Positions 28,669 to 38,324 of a DNA stretch of 64,000 nucleotides are shown here, piece after piece. This DNA is from Aestuariivivens sediminis (GTDB taxonomy: Bacteria > Bacteroidota > Bacteroidia > Flavobacteriales > Flavobacteriaceae): positions 124,001 through 188,000 of the forward strand of contig NZ_JAKMCP010000005.1 of NCBI RefSeq assembly GCF_022662105.1, written 5' to 3'. The notes beneath the pieces are model-generated. The model had not been told where the DNA came from, searched no databases, and saw only the letters and a list, made by a program, of their open reading frames with translations. Both the position numbers and the translations under genes were made by a program. Position 1 is the first letter of the stretch. Every line of letters begins with the position of its first letter.

Positions 28669-29169
28669 TTATAGAAAATCACCAGTTTCATCTAATTTTA
28701 CTCTAATAACTTGATCGTTGTTAGTAAGTTTAACTTTGTATTGTTTTTTCACTTTTGCCCCTTTAGAGAAATAGGTCACATGATAAACATCTTTTTCAAA
28801 ATTCCAGTTTGGATAGCGTGTACCAAGAGCTTCTCGTACCTTTTTAGGTAATTTGACATCTTTAAATCTTTCGATAGTTCTTAATATTTCACCATTTTTA
28901 TCGTAAGCGGCTAAAATAGCTCCATTTGGGATATAAAAGGATACAGTATAAGTGTCGTATACGTCGTTATAAAGATCGGAACTTTTTAAATCGTACATAG
29001 CCACTTGTTCTTCTAATTTCTGAACAGTTAAATCGGTATCCTCTGTATCAACAGTGCTCAGATATTTATAGTTCACTGCCGTGATTTCCACAGCAGGTAA
29101 TTGCTGGTTTTGTGCATAAATTGCTAGAGATAGACTAAAACCAATGAGACCAAAAATTAATTTTTTCAT
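28669..29169 (-). CDS. Secreted PepSY-like protein of unknown function
   Basis: A 166-residue periplasmic or secreted protein with a signal peptide ending in IYAQ (about residue 20). The mature part contains an ILRTIERFKDVKLPKKVREAL segment, then a beta-rich KQYKVKLTNNDQVIRVKLDETGDFL end, reminiscent of the PepSY-like fold. Similar flavobacterial proteins are, from memory, sometimes labelled nicotinate-nucleotide adenylyltransferase. No nucleotide-binding HxGH-type motif is present here, so that label is not supported. It is convergent with dnaK and shares its terminator. Confidence 0.65.
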   Translation of the reverse strand: MKKLIFGLIGFSLSLAIYAQNQQLPAVEITAVNYKYLSTVDTEDTDLTVQKLEEQVAMYDLKSSDLYNDVYDTYTVSFYIPNGAILAAYDKNGEILRTIERFKDVKLPKKVREALGTRYPNWNFEKDVYHVTYFSKGAKVKKQYKVKLTNNDQVIRVKLDETGDFL

Positions 29170-29298
29170 GATAACAAGTTTTTAGGGTTATTCATCTAAA
29201 TGTATTTTTTAAATACAGTATACACAATGATAAATATCAGCGAAATTTAGTATATCCTAAATTAATTATTTAGTTTATTTGTGAACAAAACTTTTGCA

Positions 29299-30528
29299 AT
29301 GCTGTTTTCAGAGAAAATAAAATATAAATACAACACAAAGCGGATTGCCGTAAAATTGAATTCCAAAGGAGAACAGTTTGTTTTAAAGGGCCATCCCTGG
29401 GTGTTTTCTAATAGTATCACCAAGATTAACGATGATGCCGGAACAGGGGACCTGGTTGTTATATTTAGCCAAAATAAAAATAAGGTTATTGGGCTGGGGT
29501 TGTATGATGCTCAATCTCCTATTCGGATTAAAATGCTACATTATGGATCCAATAATGAGGTTATTAACGAGTCATTTTTCAAAAGAAGAATAGAAGATGC
29601 TTACCAAAAGCGTTTACCTCTATTAAAAACAAACACCAACAGTTATCGTTTTCTGTTTGGTGAAAATGATGGTTTTCCCGGACTAATAGCTGATGTATAT
29701 GCCCAAGTTTTGGTTGTTAAATTATATTCGGAGATTTGGTTGACTTATTTAGAAATGATTTTGCAAAATTTAAAACGATTATCTAAAACTCAATGCATTG
29801 TAATTCGGTTAAGTAGAAAATTACAACATTCAAAAGCTAATAAATTCGTCGATGGTGAAGTGGTTTATGGTACTTTAGAGCATGAAGATGTAGAATTTGT
29901 AGAACATGGGGTAAAATTCTCTGCCAATGTGATACAGGGACATAAAACGGGTTATTTTTTGGATCACCGTGCCAATAGAAAGCAAGTTGGGGAATGGAGT
30001 AAAGGAAAAACCGTTTTAGATGTTTTCTGCTATACAGGAGGGTTTTCGGTTCATGCCCTGATTAATGGTGCAACAGAAGTTACGAGTTTAGATATTAGTA
30101 AGCAAGCCTTAAAGGCAGCCCAATGCAATGCTGCTTTAAATTCATATTCCGGAGAACATAAAATTATTGATGGAGATGCCTTTCAAGAATTAAATAACCT
30201 TATAAAAGTAGGGAAGACCTTTGATGTTGTTGTGATAGATCCGCCCAGTTTTGCGAAACAACATACCGAAATAGAATTAGCCAAAAAGAAATATGCACAA
30301 TTAGCCCAATTAGGTGAAAAGTTAACTGCAAAGTCCGGATTGCTCGTTTTGGCATCATGTTCATCCCGAGTTTTGGCACAAACCTTTTTTGATATCAACA
30401 AACAGGTATTGAGTTCTACAAGCAGAACATTTGAGCTGATTGCTAAAACAGAACATGATATCGACCACCCCATAGGATTCCCTGAAGGAGCCTATTTAAA
30501 GTGTGCATATTACAGGTTTAAGGACTGA
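29299..30528 (+). CDS. PUA-domain class I SAM-dependent rRNA methyltransferase (RlmI-like)
   Basis: A protein of about 409 residues. The N-terminal part is a PUA RNA-binding domain (LKGHPWVFSNSI is its hallmark). An EEHAD-like linker domain follows. The Rossmann methyltransferase domain has VLDVFCYTGGFSVHALINGATEVTSLDIS as the SAM-binding motif I and VIDPPSFAKQ as the catalytic motif IV. RlmI-type enzymes methylate cytosine-5 of 23S rRNA. I chose the ATG at 29299; a GTG at 29281 in the same frame is also possible. The nitronate monooxygenase gene follows directly. Confidence 0.9.
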   Translation: MLFSEKIKYKYNTKRIAVKLNSKGEQFVLKGHPWVFSNSITKINDDAGTGDLVVIFSQNKNKVIGLGLYDAQSPIRIKMLHYGSNNEVINESFFKRRIEDAYQKRLPLLKTNTNSYRFLFGENDGFPGLIADVYAQVLVVKLYSEIWLTYLEMILQNLKRLSKTQCIVIRLSRKLQHSKANKFVDGEVVYGTLEHEDVEFVEHGVKFSANVIQGHKTGYFLDHRANRKQVGEWSKGKTVLDVFCYTGGFSVHALINGATEVTSLDISKQALKAAQCNAALNSYSGEHKIIDGDAFQELNNLIKVGKTFDVVVIDPPSFAKQHTEIELAKKKYAQLAQLGEKLTAKSGLLVLASCSSRVLAQTFFDINKQVLSSTSRTFELIAKTEHDIDHPIGFPEGAYLKCAYYRFKD

Positions 30529-30535
30529 TATTTTT

Positions 30536-30553
30536 TATTATGCATGCATAATA
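30536..30553. promoter_or_regulatory. 18-bp perfect palindrome, candidate operator
   Basis: TATTATGCATGCATAATA is a perfect 18-base palindrome. It begins 8 bases after the methyltransferase stop and ends 4 bases before the -7 box of the nitronate monooxygenase gene, that is, across the -33 region of that promoter. Its position and symmetry suit a dimeric repressor site. There is no T-run, so a terminator is unlikely. Confidence 0.5.
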
Positions 30554-30557
30554 TTTG

Positions 30558-30565
30558 TATATTTG
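30558..30565 (+). promoter_or_regulatory. Bacteroidota -7 element of the nitronate monooxygenase gene
   Basis: TATATTTG matches TAnnTTTG exactly, 18 bases before the ATG at 30584. The presence of the box inside the extended frame argues against the upstream ATG at 30503. Confidence 0.55.
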
Positions 30566-30583
30566 AAGCAATTAATACGTTAC

Positions 30584-31534
30584 ATGATGTCTGTACAACT
30601 TACCGATATTCTTCATATTAAATATCCAATAATTCAAGCACCAATGTTCCTTGTTTCCAATGTTGTCATGGTAAAAGAAGCTATGAATAGTGGTATTGCA
30701 GGCTGTATTCCAGCTCTAAACTACAGGACATTGGATGAACTCCAAAATGCGATAAGAGCATTGCATGAGGCCAAGGTCGAAGGAGGCGCTTTTGGGTTTA
30801 ATTTAATTGTCAACAAATCAAATGTCAAGTATAAAGCCCAATTAGAGGTATTGTGTCATGAAGGTTGCGATTTTATCATAACCTCCCTAGGTAGCCCGGA
30901 AGAAACCATCAATCAGGCCCATAAAGTAGGGATTAAGGTGTTTTGTGATGTGGTCGATTTAAACTATGCCCAAAAGGTTGAACGGCTTGGTGCCGATGCT
31001 ATTATTGCTGTAAACAACAAAGCCGGGGGCCATAGGGGTGGGATGTCCCCTGAGAACCTGATTAAGATGCTAGTCGCTCATTGTAATATTCCTATTATTT
31101 CTGCTGGAGGTGTAGGGTGCAAGGCGGATATGGATAAAATGCTAAATTATGGAGCAGCAGGGGTTTCGGTGGGTAGTCCATTTATAGCTTCCGAAGAGGC
31201 CAATGTTACCGAAGCCTACAAGAAGGCTTGCGTAGATTATGGAGCCAATGATATTGTAATGACCGAGCGTATCTCCGGAACCCCTTGTACCGTGATCAAT
31301 ACACCTTATGTCCAGAAAATAGGAACAAAGGCAACTTGGATTGAGAAGCTATTAAACAAAAATAAATCCTTGAAAAAATGGGTAAAATTAATTCGGTTTG
31401 CCATAGGCATGAATGCAACCAAAAATGCCGCCACTAAAGCAACTTATAAAACCGTGTGGGTAGCTGGACCCAGTATAGAACATACCCATGCCATCCTTCC
31501 AGTAAAGGAAATTGTAAAAAAATTGATTTCTTAA
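30584..31534 (+). CDS. Nitronate monooxygenase (2-nitropropane dioxygenase family)
   Basis: A 316-residue FMN-dependent TIM-barrel enzyme that oxidises alkyl nitronates such as propionate 3-nitronate. It opens LHIKYPIIQAPMFLVSN, the family FMN-binding start. It continues with FGFNLIVN, IVNNKAGGHRGG-like VNNKAGGHRGG carrying the catalytic histidine, and then PIISAGGVGCKADMDKMLNYGAAGVSVGSPF, the FMN-phosphate site. The start at 30584 is supported by the -7 box just upstream. A PPOX-type flavoprotein follows after 26 bases, so the two probably form an operon. Confidence 0.9.
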   Translation: MMSVQLTDILHIKYPIIQAPMFLVSNVVMVKEAMNSGIAGCIPALNYRTLDELQNAIRALHEAKVEGGAFGFNLIVNKSNVKYKAQLEVLCHEGCDFIITSLGSPEETINQAHKVGIKVFCDVVDLNYAQKVERLGADAIIAVNNKAGGHRGGMSPENLIKMLVAHCNIPIISAGGVGCKADMDKMLNYGAAGVSVGSPFIASEEANVTEAYKKACVDYGANDIVMTERISGTPCTVINTPYVQKIGTKATWIEKLLNKNKSLKKWVKLIRFAIGMNATKNAATKATYKTVWVAGPSIEHTHAILPVKEIVKKLIS

Positions 31535-31560
31535 CTTTAATTTTAATCTTTATTGTACAC

Positions 31561-32166
31561 ATGAATATAACCAGTATACAAGAGCTTCGGGAATTATACG
31601 GATTTCCGAGTGGACGAGCGAAGCTTAAAGTATTGCATTCATTGGAGAAGCACAGTATTAATTTTGTCGAACAAGCACCCTTCTTAGTTTTATCAACGTA
31701 TAACCGTCAAGGAAACTTAGATGCCTCTCCCAGAGGTGGGCGTCCGGGATTTGTAAAAATTCTCAATAGGAATCAATTACTTATTCCTGATGCCAGGGGT
31801 AATAATAGATTGGACAGTTTGACCAATATAATTGAAACCAAAGCCATTGGGCTTTTATTTTTTATCCCTGGAGTGGATGAAACCTTAAGAGTTAATGGTA
31901 AAGCACAAATTTCCATTCTTAAAAACCATTTAGCTCTTTTTTCAGATGAAAAAAATAAACCTAAATGTTGCATTGTAGTCACCATTGAGGAAGTATTTCT
32001 GCATTGTGCTAAAGCGTTTATGCGATCTCAATTATGGGATCCCACATCCAAAATTAAAAGGGATACTTTTCCTACTATGGGAAAAATGCTTAATGATCAA
32101 ATTGGAATGGACATTAAGCCGGAGCGTCATGAGGATATGATAAAGCGATACAAAAAAGATTTATAA
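31561..32166 (+). CDS. Pyridoxamine 5'-phosphate oxidase-family FMN-binding protein
   Basis: A 201-residue split-barrel flavoprotein. Visible motifs are FLVLSTYNRQGNLDASPRGG (FMN-binding strand-loop-strand), LLIPDARGNNRLDSLTNI and GLLFFIPGVDETLRVNGKAQI, followed by FLHCAKAFMRSQLWDP. This arrangement belongs to the MSMEG_1061-like PPOX subfamily rather than to biosynthetic PdxH. The physiological substrate is unknown. It starts 26 bases after the nitronate monooxygenase stop. Confidence 0.87.
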   Translation: MNITSIQELRELYGFPSGRAKLKVLHSLEKHSINFVEQAPFLVLSTYNRQGNLDASPRGGRPGFVKILNRNQLLIPDARGNNRLDSLTNIIETKAIGLLFFIPGVDETLRVNGKAQISILKNHLALFSDEKNKPKCCIVVTIEEVFLHCAKAFMRSQLWDPTSKIKRDTFPTMGKMLNDQIGMDIKPERHEDMIKRYKKDL

Positions 32167-32364
32167 TTACCCTATCCATTCCATCAAATGTATTTTTCAT
32201 TTTTTTTAAGAACGCCCTTAGTATCTTGTGACGTAACTTAGTGGTTAATTTATGTCTTTCGACGTATTTTTTTTACCTTTCATCTTTTTGTTTAATAAAA
32301 ACTTGTAAAAATTAAACAAAAATATTATGTTTAACGAATAATTTAAAATCTTAAACAAAAAGTA
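32167..32364. other. Intergenic region before the FAS1 lipoprotein gene
   Basis: A 198-base AT-rich region. I see only near matches to the -7 promoter consensus (TACCTTTC at about 32273-32280) and no hairpin with a T-run. No coding sequence is evident. Confidence 0.4.
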
Positions 32365-33780
32365 ATGAAAACAGAGACAACAAAACCAAAACGCCCCAAT
32401 CTCAATTTCAAATTACCCCTCTTTTTATTTTCCTTAATCCTACTGACATTCTCATGTAGCAATGAAGATGCTGAAATGTTAGATACTCAGGCTTTAGAAC
32501 CAAACATTGTAGAGATATTAGAATCCTACAATAGAACTGCATCGAATGCCAAAATTAGTGATGATAAGTATTCGGATTCAGAACCGACCTTCGAGATTCT
32601 GAGTGTGGCCTTAGCGAAAACAAAATTGGCCAGTACGGTTTCTAAAAACAGATTAACTGTTTTTGCACCGACGGATAAGGCTTTCGAGGCCATTGGATTA
32701 AACAAAAAAAATATAGCAGAGGTTCCCGGTATTGTAGATATTCTCTTATATCATGTTGTAGGACAACCGGTTTACAGTTCGGACTTAGTTTCCGGTCCTG
32801 TGCCAACCGTTCAGGGAACAGATGTTATTGTGAATGTTGATGGAGATCAGGTGTTAATTAACAACTCCATAGTGACTACCGCTGATATTAAGGCTAGAAA
32901 CGGTGTTATTCATATACTGGATAGTGTATTAATGTTACCGTCTATGAATCTTGTAGAATTGGCCATCAGTCAGAATCCGGAATTTTCTATTCTGGTTGAG
33001 GCCGTTACCAAGGCTGGCCTTGGAGAAACACTAGCCGGTGGAGGACCATTTACCGTATTTGCTCCTACAAATCAAGCGTTTGTGGATTTATTGGAAGCCA
33101 CACCATTTACCAGTCTCGACGACATTCCCATGGATTTATTAACCCAAATTTTGTTATACCATGTAGTGGACGGCTATGTATTTAGCAATCAATTGTCGAA
33201 TGGTTTCGTGCCAACTTTAAATGGTGCGGCTGTGCAGGTTAATTTAGACATGGCACCTATGGTGTATATCAATGACTCCAATGTGATTATGGCTAATGTG
33301 CAGGCTACTAATGGAGTGGTTCATGCCATCAATAAAGTACTCATGCCACCAACCCTTAATTTAGTTGAGTTAGCGTCTAGCTTCGATCCAGAATTTTCTC
33401 TACTTCTGGAGGCGGCTACAACAGCTGGTTTAGCCGGGGTATTAAGTGGTGAAGGTCCTTATGAACAACTTACCGTTTTCGCGCCAACCAATGCAGCTTT
33501 TCTAGAATTTTTAGGTTTGAGCGATGTAGATGAAGCCAAAACGGTGATAAGCGGTATTGATGTGGGAACATTAACCAATATATTACTCTATCACGTGGTC
33601 GAAGGACGCGTTTATTCCAGCGATTTATCAACGGGACCTGTTTCAACATTAAATGGTGATTTTGATTTGGATTTGGGATCATTAACGATTGATGGTAGTG
33701 CAATGTTAGTTCCAAGTTTATTAAATGTTCAAGCTACAAATGGAGTGGTTCATGTCATTGATGAAGTTTTAGTGCCTTAA
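32365..33780 (+). CDS. Fasciclin (FAS1) repeat lipoprotein
   Basis: A 471-residue lipoprotein. The signal peptide ends LLTFSCSNED, with the lipidated Cys at about residue 31. Three FAS1 domains follow (about residues 48-190, 190-328 and 330-471). Each has the H1 box (LTVFAPTDKAF, FTVFAPTNQAF, LTVFAPTNAAF), a YHVV core and an NGVxHxID/N-x-V-L closing motif. FAS1 domains mediate adhesion to surfaces or matrix. Anchoring in the outer membrane, facing out or into the periplasm, is inferred. It is monocistronic, with a strong terminator downstream. Confidence 0.93.
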   Translation: MKTETTKPKRPNLNFKLPLFLFSLILLTFSCSNEDAEMLDTQALEPNIVEILESYNRTASNAKISDDKYSDSEPTFEILSVALAKTKLASTVSKNRLTVFAPTDKAFEAIGLNKKNIAEVPGIVDILLYHVVGQPVYSSDLVSGPVPTVQGTDVIVNVDGDQVLINNSIVTTADIKARNGVIHILDSVLMLPSMNLVELAISQNPEFSILVEAVTKAGLGETLAGGGPFTVFAPTNQAFVDLLEATPFTSLDDIPMDLLTQILLYHVVDGYVFSNQLSNGFVPTLNGAAVQVNLDMAPMVYINDSNVIMANVQATNGVVHAINKVLMPPTLNLVELASSFDPEFSLLLEAATTAGLAGVLSGEGPYEQLTVFAPTNAAFLEFLGLSDVDEAKTVISGIDVGTLTNILLYHVVEGRVYSSDLSTGPVSTLNGDFDLDLGSLTIDGSAMLVPSLLNVQATNGVVHVIDEVLVP

Positions 33781-33839
33781 AATCTGAATAGAAAAAGAAA
33801 AAGAAAAATAAAAATTTGATTAGTTAGTGGGTTAGTTTA

Positions 33840-33876
33840 GGGTATGGCTTTATTTAAAGCCATGCCCTTTTTTTGT
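33840..33876 (+). terminator. Rho-independent terminator after the FAS1 gene
   Basis: A 12-bp stem (33840-33851 with 33856-33867, one G-T pair) with a 4-base loop is followed by nine T residues. It is a strong terminator on the plus strand. Confidence 0.85.
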
Positions 33877-33902
33877 TATGAAAGTTTAAATCTTATCGAT
33901 TT

Positions 33903-34943
33903 CTATTCCGAATATATTTGGTTTTCTTGTTCATTTACCCGGATAAATGTAGTGCGCTTGGTAAGCTCTTTTAAGCGTGCAGCTCCTACATAAGTACAGG
34001 TACTGCGTAAGCCTCCAAGAATATCCTGAATGGTTGGTTCAACTTCTCCTTTATAAGGCACTTCCACAGTTTTTCCCTCACTTGCTCTGTAATCGGCAAC
34101 ACCTCCAATATGTTTGGTCATCGCGGTAGAGGAGCTCATACCATAAAATTTACGAAAGGATTTTCCATTTCGTTCAATGATTTCACCACCGCTTTCATTA
34201 TGTCCGGCCAACATTCCCCCCAGCATAACAAAATCGGCTCCGGCACCAAAGGCCTTTGCAATATCTCCGGGTGACGAACAACCGCCATCACTTATAATTT
34301 GTCCACCTAATCCATGTGCTGCATCAGAGCATTCAATGATAGCCGAAAGCTGTGGGTATCCCACACCTGTTTTAACTCTGGTCGTACAAACCGATCCAGG
34401 ACCAATGCCAACTTTTACAATATCCGCCCCAGATAGCAACAGTTCTTCAACCATTTCACCAGTAACTACATTCCCGGCGATAATTACTTTATTCGGATAG
34501 TTTTCTCTTGTGCGTTTAACGAAATCAGCAAAATATTCGGAGTAGCCATTTGCCACATCAATACATATAAATTGTAATGATGGCATATGTTGAAGGATGC
34601 CCTTTAACTTTTCGGAATCCGACCTGCTTATTCCGGTGCTCACAGCGATATAATTATAATACGCCTTCGGGATGTTGGATGTAAAGGTATTCCATTCTTC
34701 AACGCCATAGTGTTTATGAACAGTCGTAAATAATTTTTTCTCAGCCAAAGCTGCTGCCATATCGAAGGTGCCCACCGTATCCATATTGGCTGCCATAATA
34801 GGTATACCTTTCCAGACTAGTGGACTGTGTAGAAATTTGAATTCGCGTTCCAGAGTTACTTGCGATCTGCTTTTTAAAGTAGAACGTTTTGGACGAATCA
34901 TGACATCTTTAAAACCTAACTTGATATCGTATTCAATACGCAT
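33903..34943 (-). CDS. guaC: GMP reductase
   Basis: A 346-residue IMPDH/GMPR-family TIM barrel that converts GMP to IMP with NADPH in purine salvage. The catalytic cysteine is in [22 protein letters not shown]. The GMPR-type start ([22 protein letters not shown]) and [10 protein letters not shown] near residue 270 distinguish it from IMP dehydrogenase. No CBS domains are present, as expected. It runs convergent to the FAS1 lipoprotein gene. Confidence 0.95.
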   Translation of the reverse strand: MRIEYDIKLGFKDVMIRPKRSTLKSRSQVTLEREFKFLHSPLVWKGIPIMAANMDTVGTFDMAAALAEKKLFTTVHKHYGVEEWNTFTSNIPKAYYNYIAVSTGISRSDSEKLKGILQHMPSLQFICIDVANGYSEYFADFVKRTRENYPNKVIIAGNVVTGEMVEELLLSGADIVKVGIGPGSVCTTRVKTGVGYPQLSAIIECSDAAHGLGGQIISDGGCSSPGDIAKAFGAGADFVMLGGMLAGHNESGGEIIERNGKSFRKFYGMSSSTAMTKHIGGVADYRASEGKTVEVPYKGEVEPTIQDILGGLRSTCTYVGAARLKELTKRTTFIRVNEQENQIYSE

Positions 34944-35027
34944 AGAAATAAATTATATAGTAATAAATTTAGTTTTTTACGCTGAAAGAAGAAAATAATT
35001 TACAATTATTCGGAAAAGAAATCAGAA

Positions 35028-35408
35028 TCAGTTGATGGCAATCATACTAATTTCAACATGAACGTCTTTAGGTAATCGCGCGACCTGAACTGTTTCTCGA
35101 GCGGGTGCGACAGCATGGTCAAAATAACTACCATAAACGTCATTAATAATTAAAAAATCATCCATATTACTTATAAAAATGGTAGCTTTGATGACATGCG
35201 CAAAAGTCATGTCCGCAGCTTTGAGTACCGCTTTTAAATTCTTCATCACCTGGTGGGTTTCTGATTTTATATCGTCTAAAATTAAATTTCCGCTTTTTGG
35301 ATCGAGTGCTATTTGTCCGGATGTGTATAGGGTATTGTCAACCAAAATAGCCTGATTGTATGGTCCTATTGGTGCAGGTGCTAACGGTGTAGTTATTATT
35401 TTTTTCAT
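35028..35408 (-). CDS. ridA: RidA-family enamine/imine deaminase
   Basis: A 126-residue trimeric enzyme that hydrolyses reactive 2-aminoacrylate-type imines made by PLP enzymes. GPYNQAILVDNTLYTSGQIALDP is the conserved N-terminal segment, and the catalytic arginine lies in APARETVQVARLPKDVHVEI. Length is standard. It follows the lptD-like gene after 13 bases on the same strand, so it is probably co-transcribed with it. Confidence 0.95.
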   Translation of the reverse strand: MKKIITTPLAPAPIGPYNQAILVDNTLYTSGQIALDPKSGNLILDDIKSETHQVMKNLKAVLKAADMTFAHVIKATIFISNMDDFLIINDVYGSYFDHAVAPARETVQVARLPKDVHVEISMIAIN

Positions 35409-35421
35409 TTTAATGAGGTAT

Positions 35422-38115
35422 CTATAATTGTTGATCTGGTTGTCTACGTTTTTCGTATTTTAAATCTTTTAGTATACTGGACTTTATACCAATAAAGAAA
35501 TTCCAGGAACTTCGGGCACTAAATGGCACCCAGCTGAAACTCATACGCCAACTTAACAAATCACGTTCAAACCTAAATTGGGTATAGGTAAATCCTTGAT
35601 TTTTTAAATCATAACCAGACGACACTCCAACTGACCATTTTGGAGAAAGTTCAACATCGCCTGAAAACATGAGTGAATGGGATGAAATTTCATTTTGACG
35701 CCTACTATTATTGTAGTTTACAGCATAGGCCAACCGCAGGTTCCAGGGAATTTTGTAGTTAAATAATTCACTAGGCTTTTCTTCCTCCTCATTGTCTTCT
35801 TCAGAGGCATTTATTTGTTGGTTGGCAAAATCCAAATTTTTTGGTAAGACGTCCTCAGGCCTGTTACTTGCCTCTGGACCTTGGTCTTTTTTATTGTCTT
35901 TATTGGATAATGAATAACTCATGGTTAAATTGGCACTGGTCAACCTAAACAGACTACCACCATTGTTAATATTGAACTTATCAATTCTGTTATTATTATT
36001 ATCCAAGGCATAGGGATCGAGAGTCGCACCAAAATTTACACTCATTTTGTTATTAAAAAGTTGGGTGCCTCCGCTCATTCTAACGGGACTCCACTGAAGC
36101 GAATCTCCAGCGAAATTGTAAGATGTGGAAAAATTAAGATTATTAAGGAGTACTATTTTTTTGGGCTCGGTAGCCGTGCTGTCTTTGTCCCTAACCTTAG
36201 CTTCTAAGTTATTAGAAACGGAAATACCCATGGAGCTGGAAAAATTCTTGCCTGGCACCCCAAAAAGCCCACCTTCAAATCGTGAAAATTCGACTTCACT
36301 TTCTGTTTGTCCATCCGCATTAATAACTTCAACCGTCTCATAATATTTATCGAATGCAGGATTAATATTATAACTTACCGAGGGGCGCATAACATGCCTA
36401 ATAGCTTTAATCGCGCGATCTTCACCTTCTTTCTCAAAATTAAACATACCATAAATGGTGGTTCCTAAACTCGTACTAAAGTTATACGTTCTGAATGAGT
36501 CAAACCCTTTGATATCTTCAGTAACAATTTTTTCTTCCTCTGGGTCGTAATATTTATTAATAGTATTAAAGGTCCAAACCTCATTATAGTTAGTACTGGC
36601 ACTAACACTAAAATATTTGAATATCTTAAAATTTGTGGCTAAAGGTATCGCGTGTTGGAAACCTGTCCTGGCATCATCAAACATTTCCTTTTTGAAGAAC
36701 AATGAATCTGTTGTTTGAATCCTGTTTTCTCCCCTAACACTATATTGCAGGTTAATGTTTTGAATTATTCCTTTTTTTGAGCCCGTTTTTGGGGCTAAAG
36801 GATATATACGTCCAACACTGCCCTGAAAGGTAGGTAAAGTCATGTTTATTTGCTCGGTATTGGTATTTTGGGAATGTGTTGCTGTTACGCTAAAGTTAAC
36901 CTGAGGTTCTCCTTGGAAGGTTTTGGAATAGGACACGGAAGAAGCTAAAGTGTTATTTAAAAAATTCCCGGTATTAATCTGATTAAGGGAGTTCCTGTAA
37001 TACGTACTACTTCCCAGATTCACGGAGGCGGAAAATCGAGAACTTGGATTAGCTTTTGAATCCTGACTGTGCGACCATCTTAAATTATAAATGGTGTTTC
37101 TTGCATAATCTGGAAACCCACGTTCACTGGTAATTAAATTTTCGTATCGGAAACTTAAATTCCCTCTAAATTTATAACGTACCGCATAGGTGTTTTCTGC
37201 TCGGAAACCATAACTACCGTTCGTGTAATAATCGCCATATATCGCAAGATCAAAATAATCGCTAATGGCAAAATAATACCCCCCATTTTGTAAAAAATAC
37301 CCCCGGTCATTTTGCTCACCGAAGCTAGGAATAATGATGCCTGAGGTTTGCTTTTCTGATTGGGGAAAGAATCCAAAAGGTAAACCAATTGGCGTTGGAA
37401 CATCATAAATAAACAAATTGGCAAGACCGGTTACAATCTTTTTTTTCGGTACAACCTTAGCTTTTCTTAATTTAATATAATATTCAGGGTCTTCTAAATC
37501 CTGAGCTGTTGTGTATTTGGCATCTTTTATAAAATATACGGAGTCGTTAACGCGCTTCGTTACATTGGCTATAACTGTTCCTTCACCTTGTTCGGTAATG
37601 GAATGGTAAATAAGGGCTTTTTCCGATTTGGTATTAAATAAGATGGAATCGGGTTCAACTATGTTGCCCCCTTGTGTGAATACAGGTGCCTGTGTGTAGC
37701 CTTCAATACTATCGGTAATGCCTTTTGCGTAAACTTCATCTTTGCTCAGATCTATGGTAATACTGCCAGCCTTGATATTCATATCCCCATAGTCTATTTC
37801 CGCCTGGTTATATAAGAATAATTTTTGCTTTTTTTTGTTAAAAGAGGCATAATCGGTAGCTGTATATTTTACAATAGCAGTTAAAATCTCATTTTTAGGC
37901 TTTACAGAATCCACGACCATAGAGTCCTGTTCCTTCCTGTTTATGCCATGGTTATCAAGAATACTATCCGTTCTGATAGTGATACTTTTGGGGATGGTAT
38001 CCTTTTTATTATTGACTATTTCTTTTTTAACAGGGAACTCTTGAGCGTAGCAAAGCATGTTGATAAACATGGTAAAACTTAAGGCAAAAAGTATTTTAAA
38101 GTTGTTTGTATGCAA
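35422..38115 (-). CDS. LptD-like outer-membrane LPS assembly protein
   Basis: An 897-residue outer-membrane protein. The signal peptide ends in LCYAQ (about residue 25). An OstA/LptA-like jellyroll follows (about residues 80-230, with QKLFLYNQAEIDYGDMNIKAG). The remaining roughly 650 residues are a beta-barrel region rich in alternating strands such as GYYFAISDYFDLAIYGDYYTNGS. It would receive LPS from the periplasmic bridge and insert it into the outer leaflet. The start is TTG at 38115: no in-frame ATG lies upstream before a stop, and the next ATG would destroy the signal peptide. It is divergent from the amidase gene, with ridA downstream. Confidence 0.86.
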   Translation of the reverse strand: MHTNNFKILFALSFTMFINMLCYAQEFPVKKEIVNNKKDTIPKSITIRTDSILDNHGINRKEQDSMVVDSVKPKNEILTAIVKYTATDYASFNKKKQKLFLYNQAEIDYGDMNIKAGSITIDLSKDEVYAKGITDSIEGYTQAPVFTQGGNIVEPDSILFNTKSEKALIYHSITEQGEGTVIANVTKRVNDSVYFIKDAKYTTAQDLEDPEYYIKLRKAKVVPKKKIVTGLANLFIYDVPTPIGLPFGFFPQSEKQTSGIIIPSFGEQNDRGYFLQNGGYYFAISDYFDLAIYGDYYTNGSYGFRAENTYAVRYKFRGNLSFRYENLITSERGFPDYARNTIYNLRWSHSQDSKANPSSRFSASVNLGSSTYYRNSLNQINTGNFLNNTLASSVSYSKTFQGEPQVNFSVTATHSQNTNTEQINMTLPTFQGSVGRIYPLAPKTGSKKGIIQNINLQYSVRGENRIQTTDSLFFKKEMFDDARTGFQHAIPLATNFKIFKYFSVSASTNYNEVWTFNTINKYYDPEEEKIVTEDIKGFDSFRTYNFSTSLGTTIYGMFNFEKEGEDRAIKAIRHVMRPSVSYNINPAFDKYYETVEVINADGQTESEVEFSRFEGGLFGVPGKNFSSSMGISVSNNLEAKVRDKDSTATEPKKIVLLNNLNFSTSYNFAGDSLQWSPVRMSGGTQLFNNKMSVNFGATLDPYALDNNNNRIDKFNINNGGSLFRLTSANLTMSYSLSNKDNKKDQGPEASNRPEDVLPKNLDFANQQINASEEDNEEEEKPSELFNYKIPWNLRLAYAVNYNNSRRQNEISSHSLMFSGDVELSPKWSVGVSSGYDLKNQGFTYTQFRFERDLLSWRMSFSWVPFSARSSWNFFIGIKSSILKDLKYEKRRQPDQQL

Positions 38116-38324
38116 CGCGTTTAATGTATTTTTGTAAAAGTATGGCTCGGTTTTTGAATTGCCAAAATTACATATATTTTTCTGTGAATTACTTGATATT
38201 CATTTAAAAATTTTAATTATAATAGACATGGATTTAAAGTCGTTAAACGATTTCTTGGCATCGATTTTATTTAAAATCAGATGTCATTTTTAATACGACT
38301 GACTTATTTAAATAAAGCATACAC

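Noticed and set aside
30503-30583. 27-residue N-terminal extension of nitronate monooxygenase
   Set aside because: It overlaps the upstream stop, the palindrome and an exact -7 box; the family begins at the residues after 30584.
31456-31560. 35-residue N-terminal extension of the PPOX flavoprotein
   Set aside because: It overlaps the end of the upstream gene out of frame and is unlike the family start.
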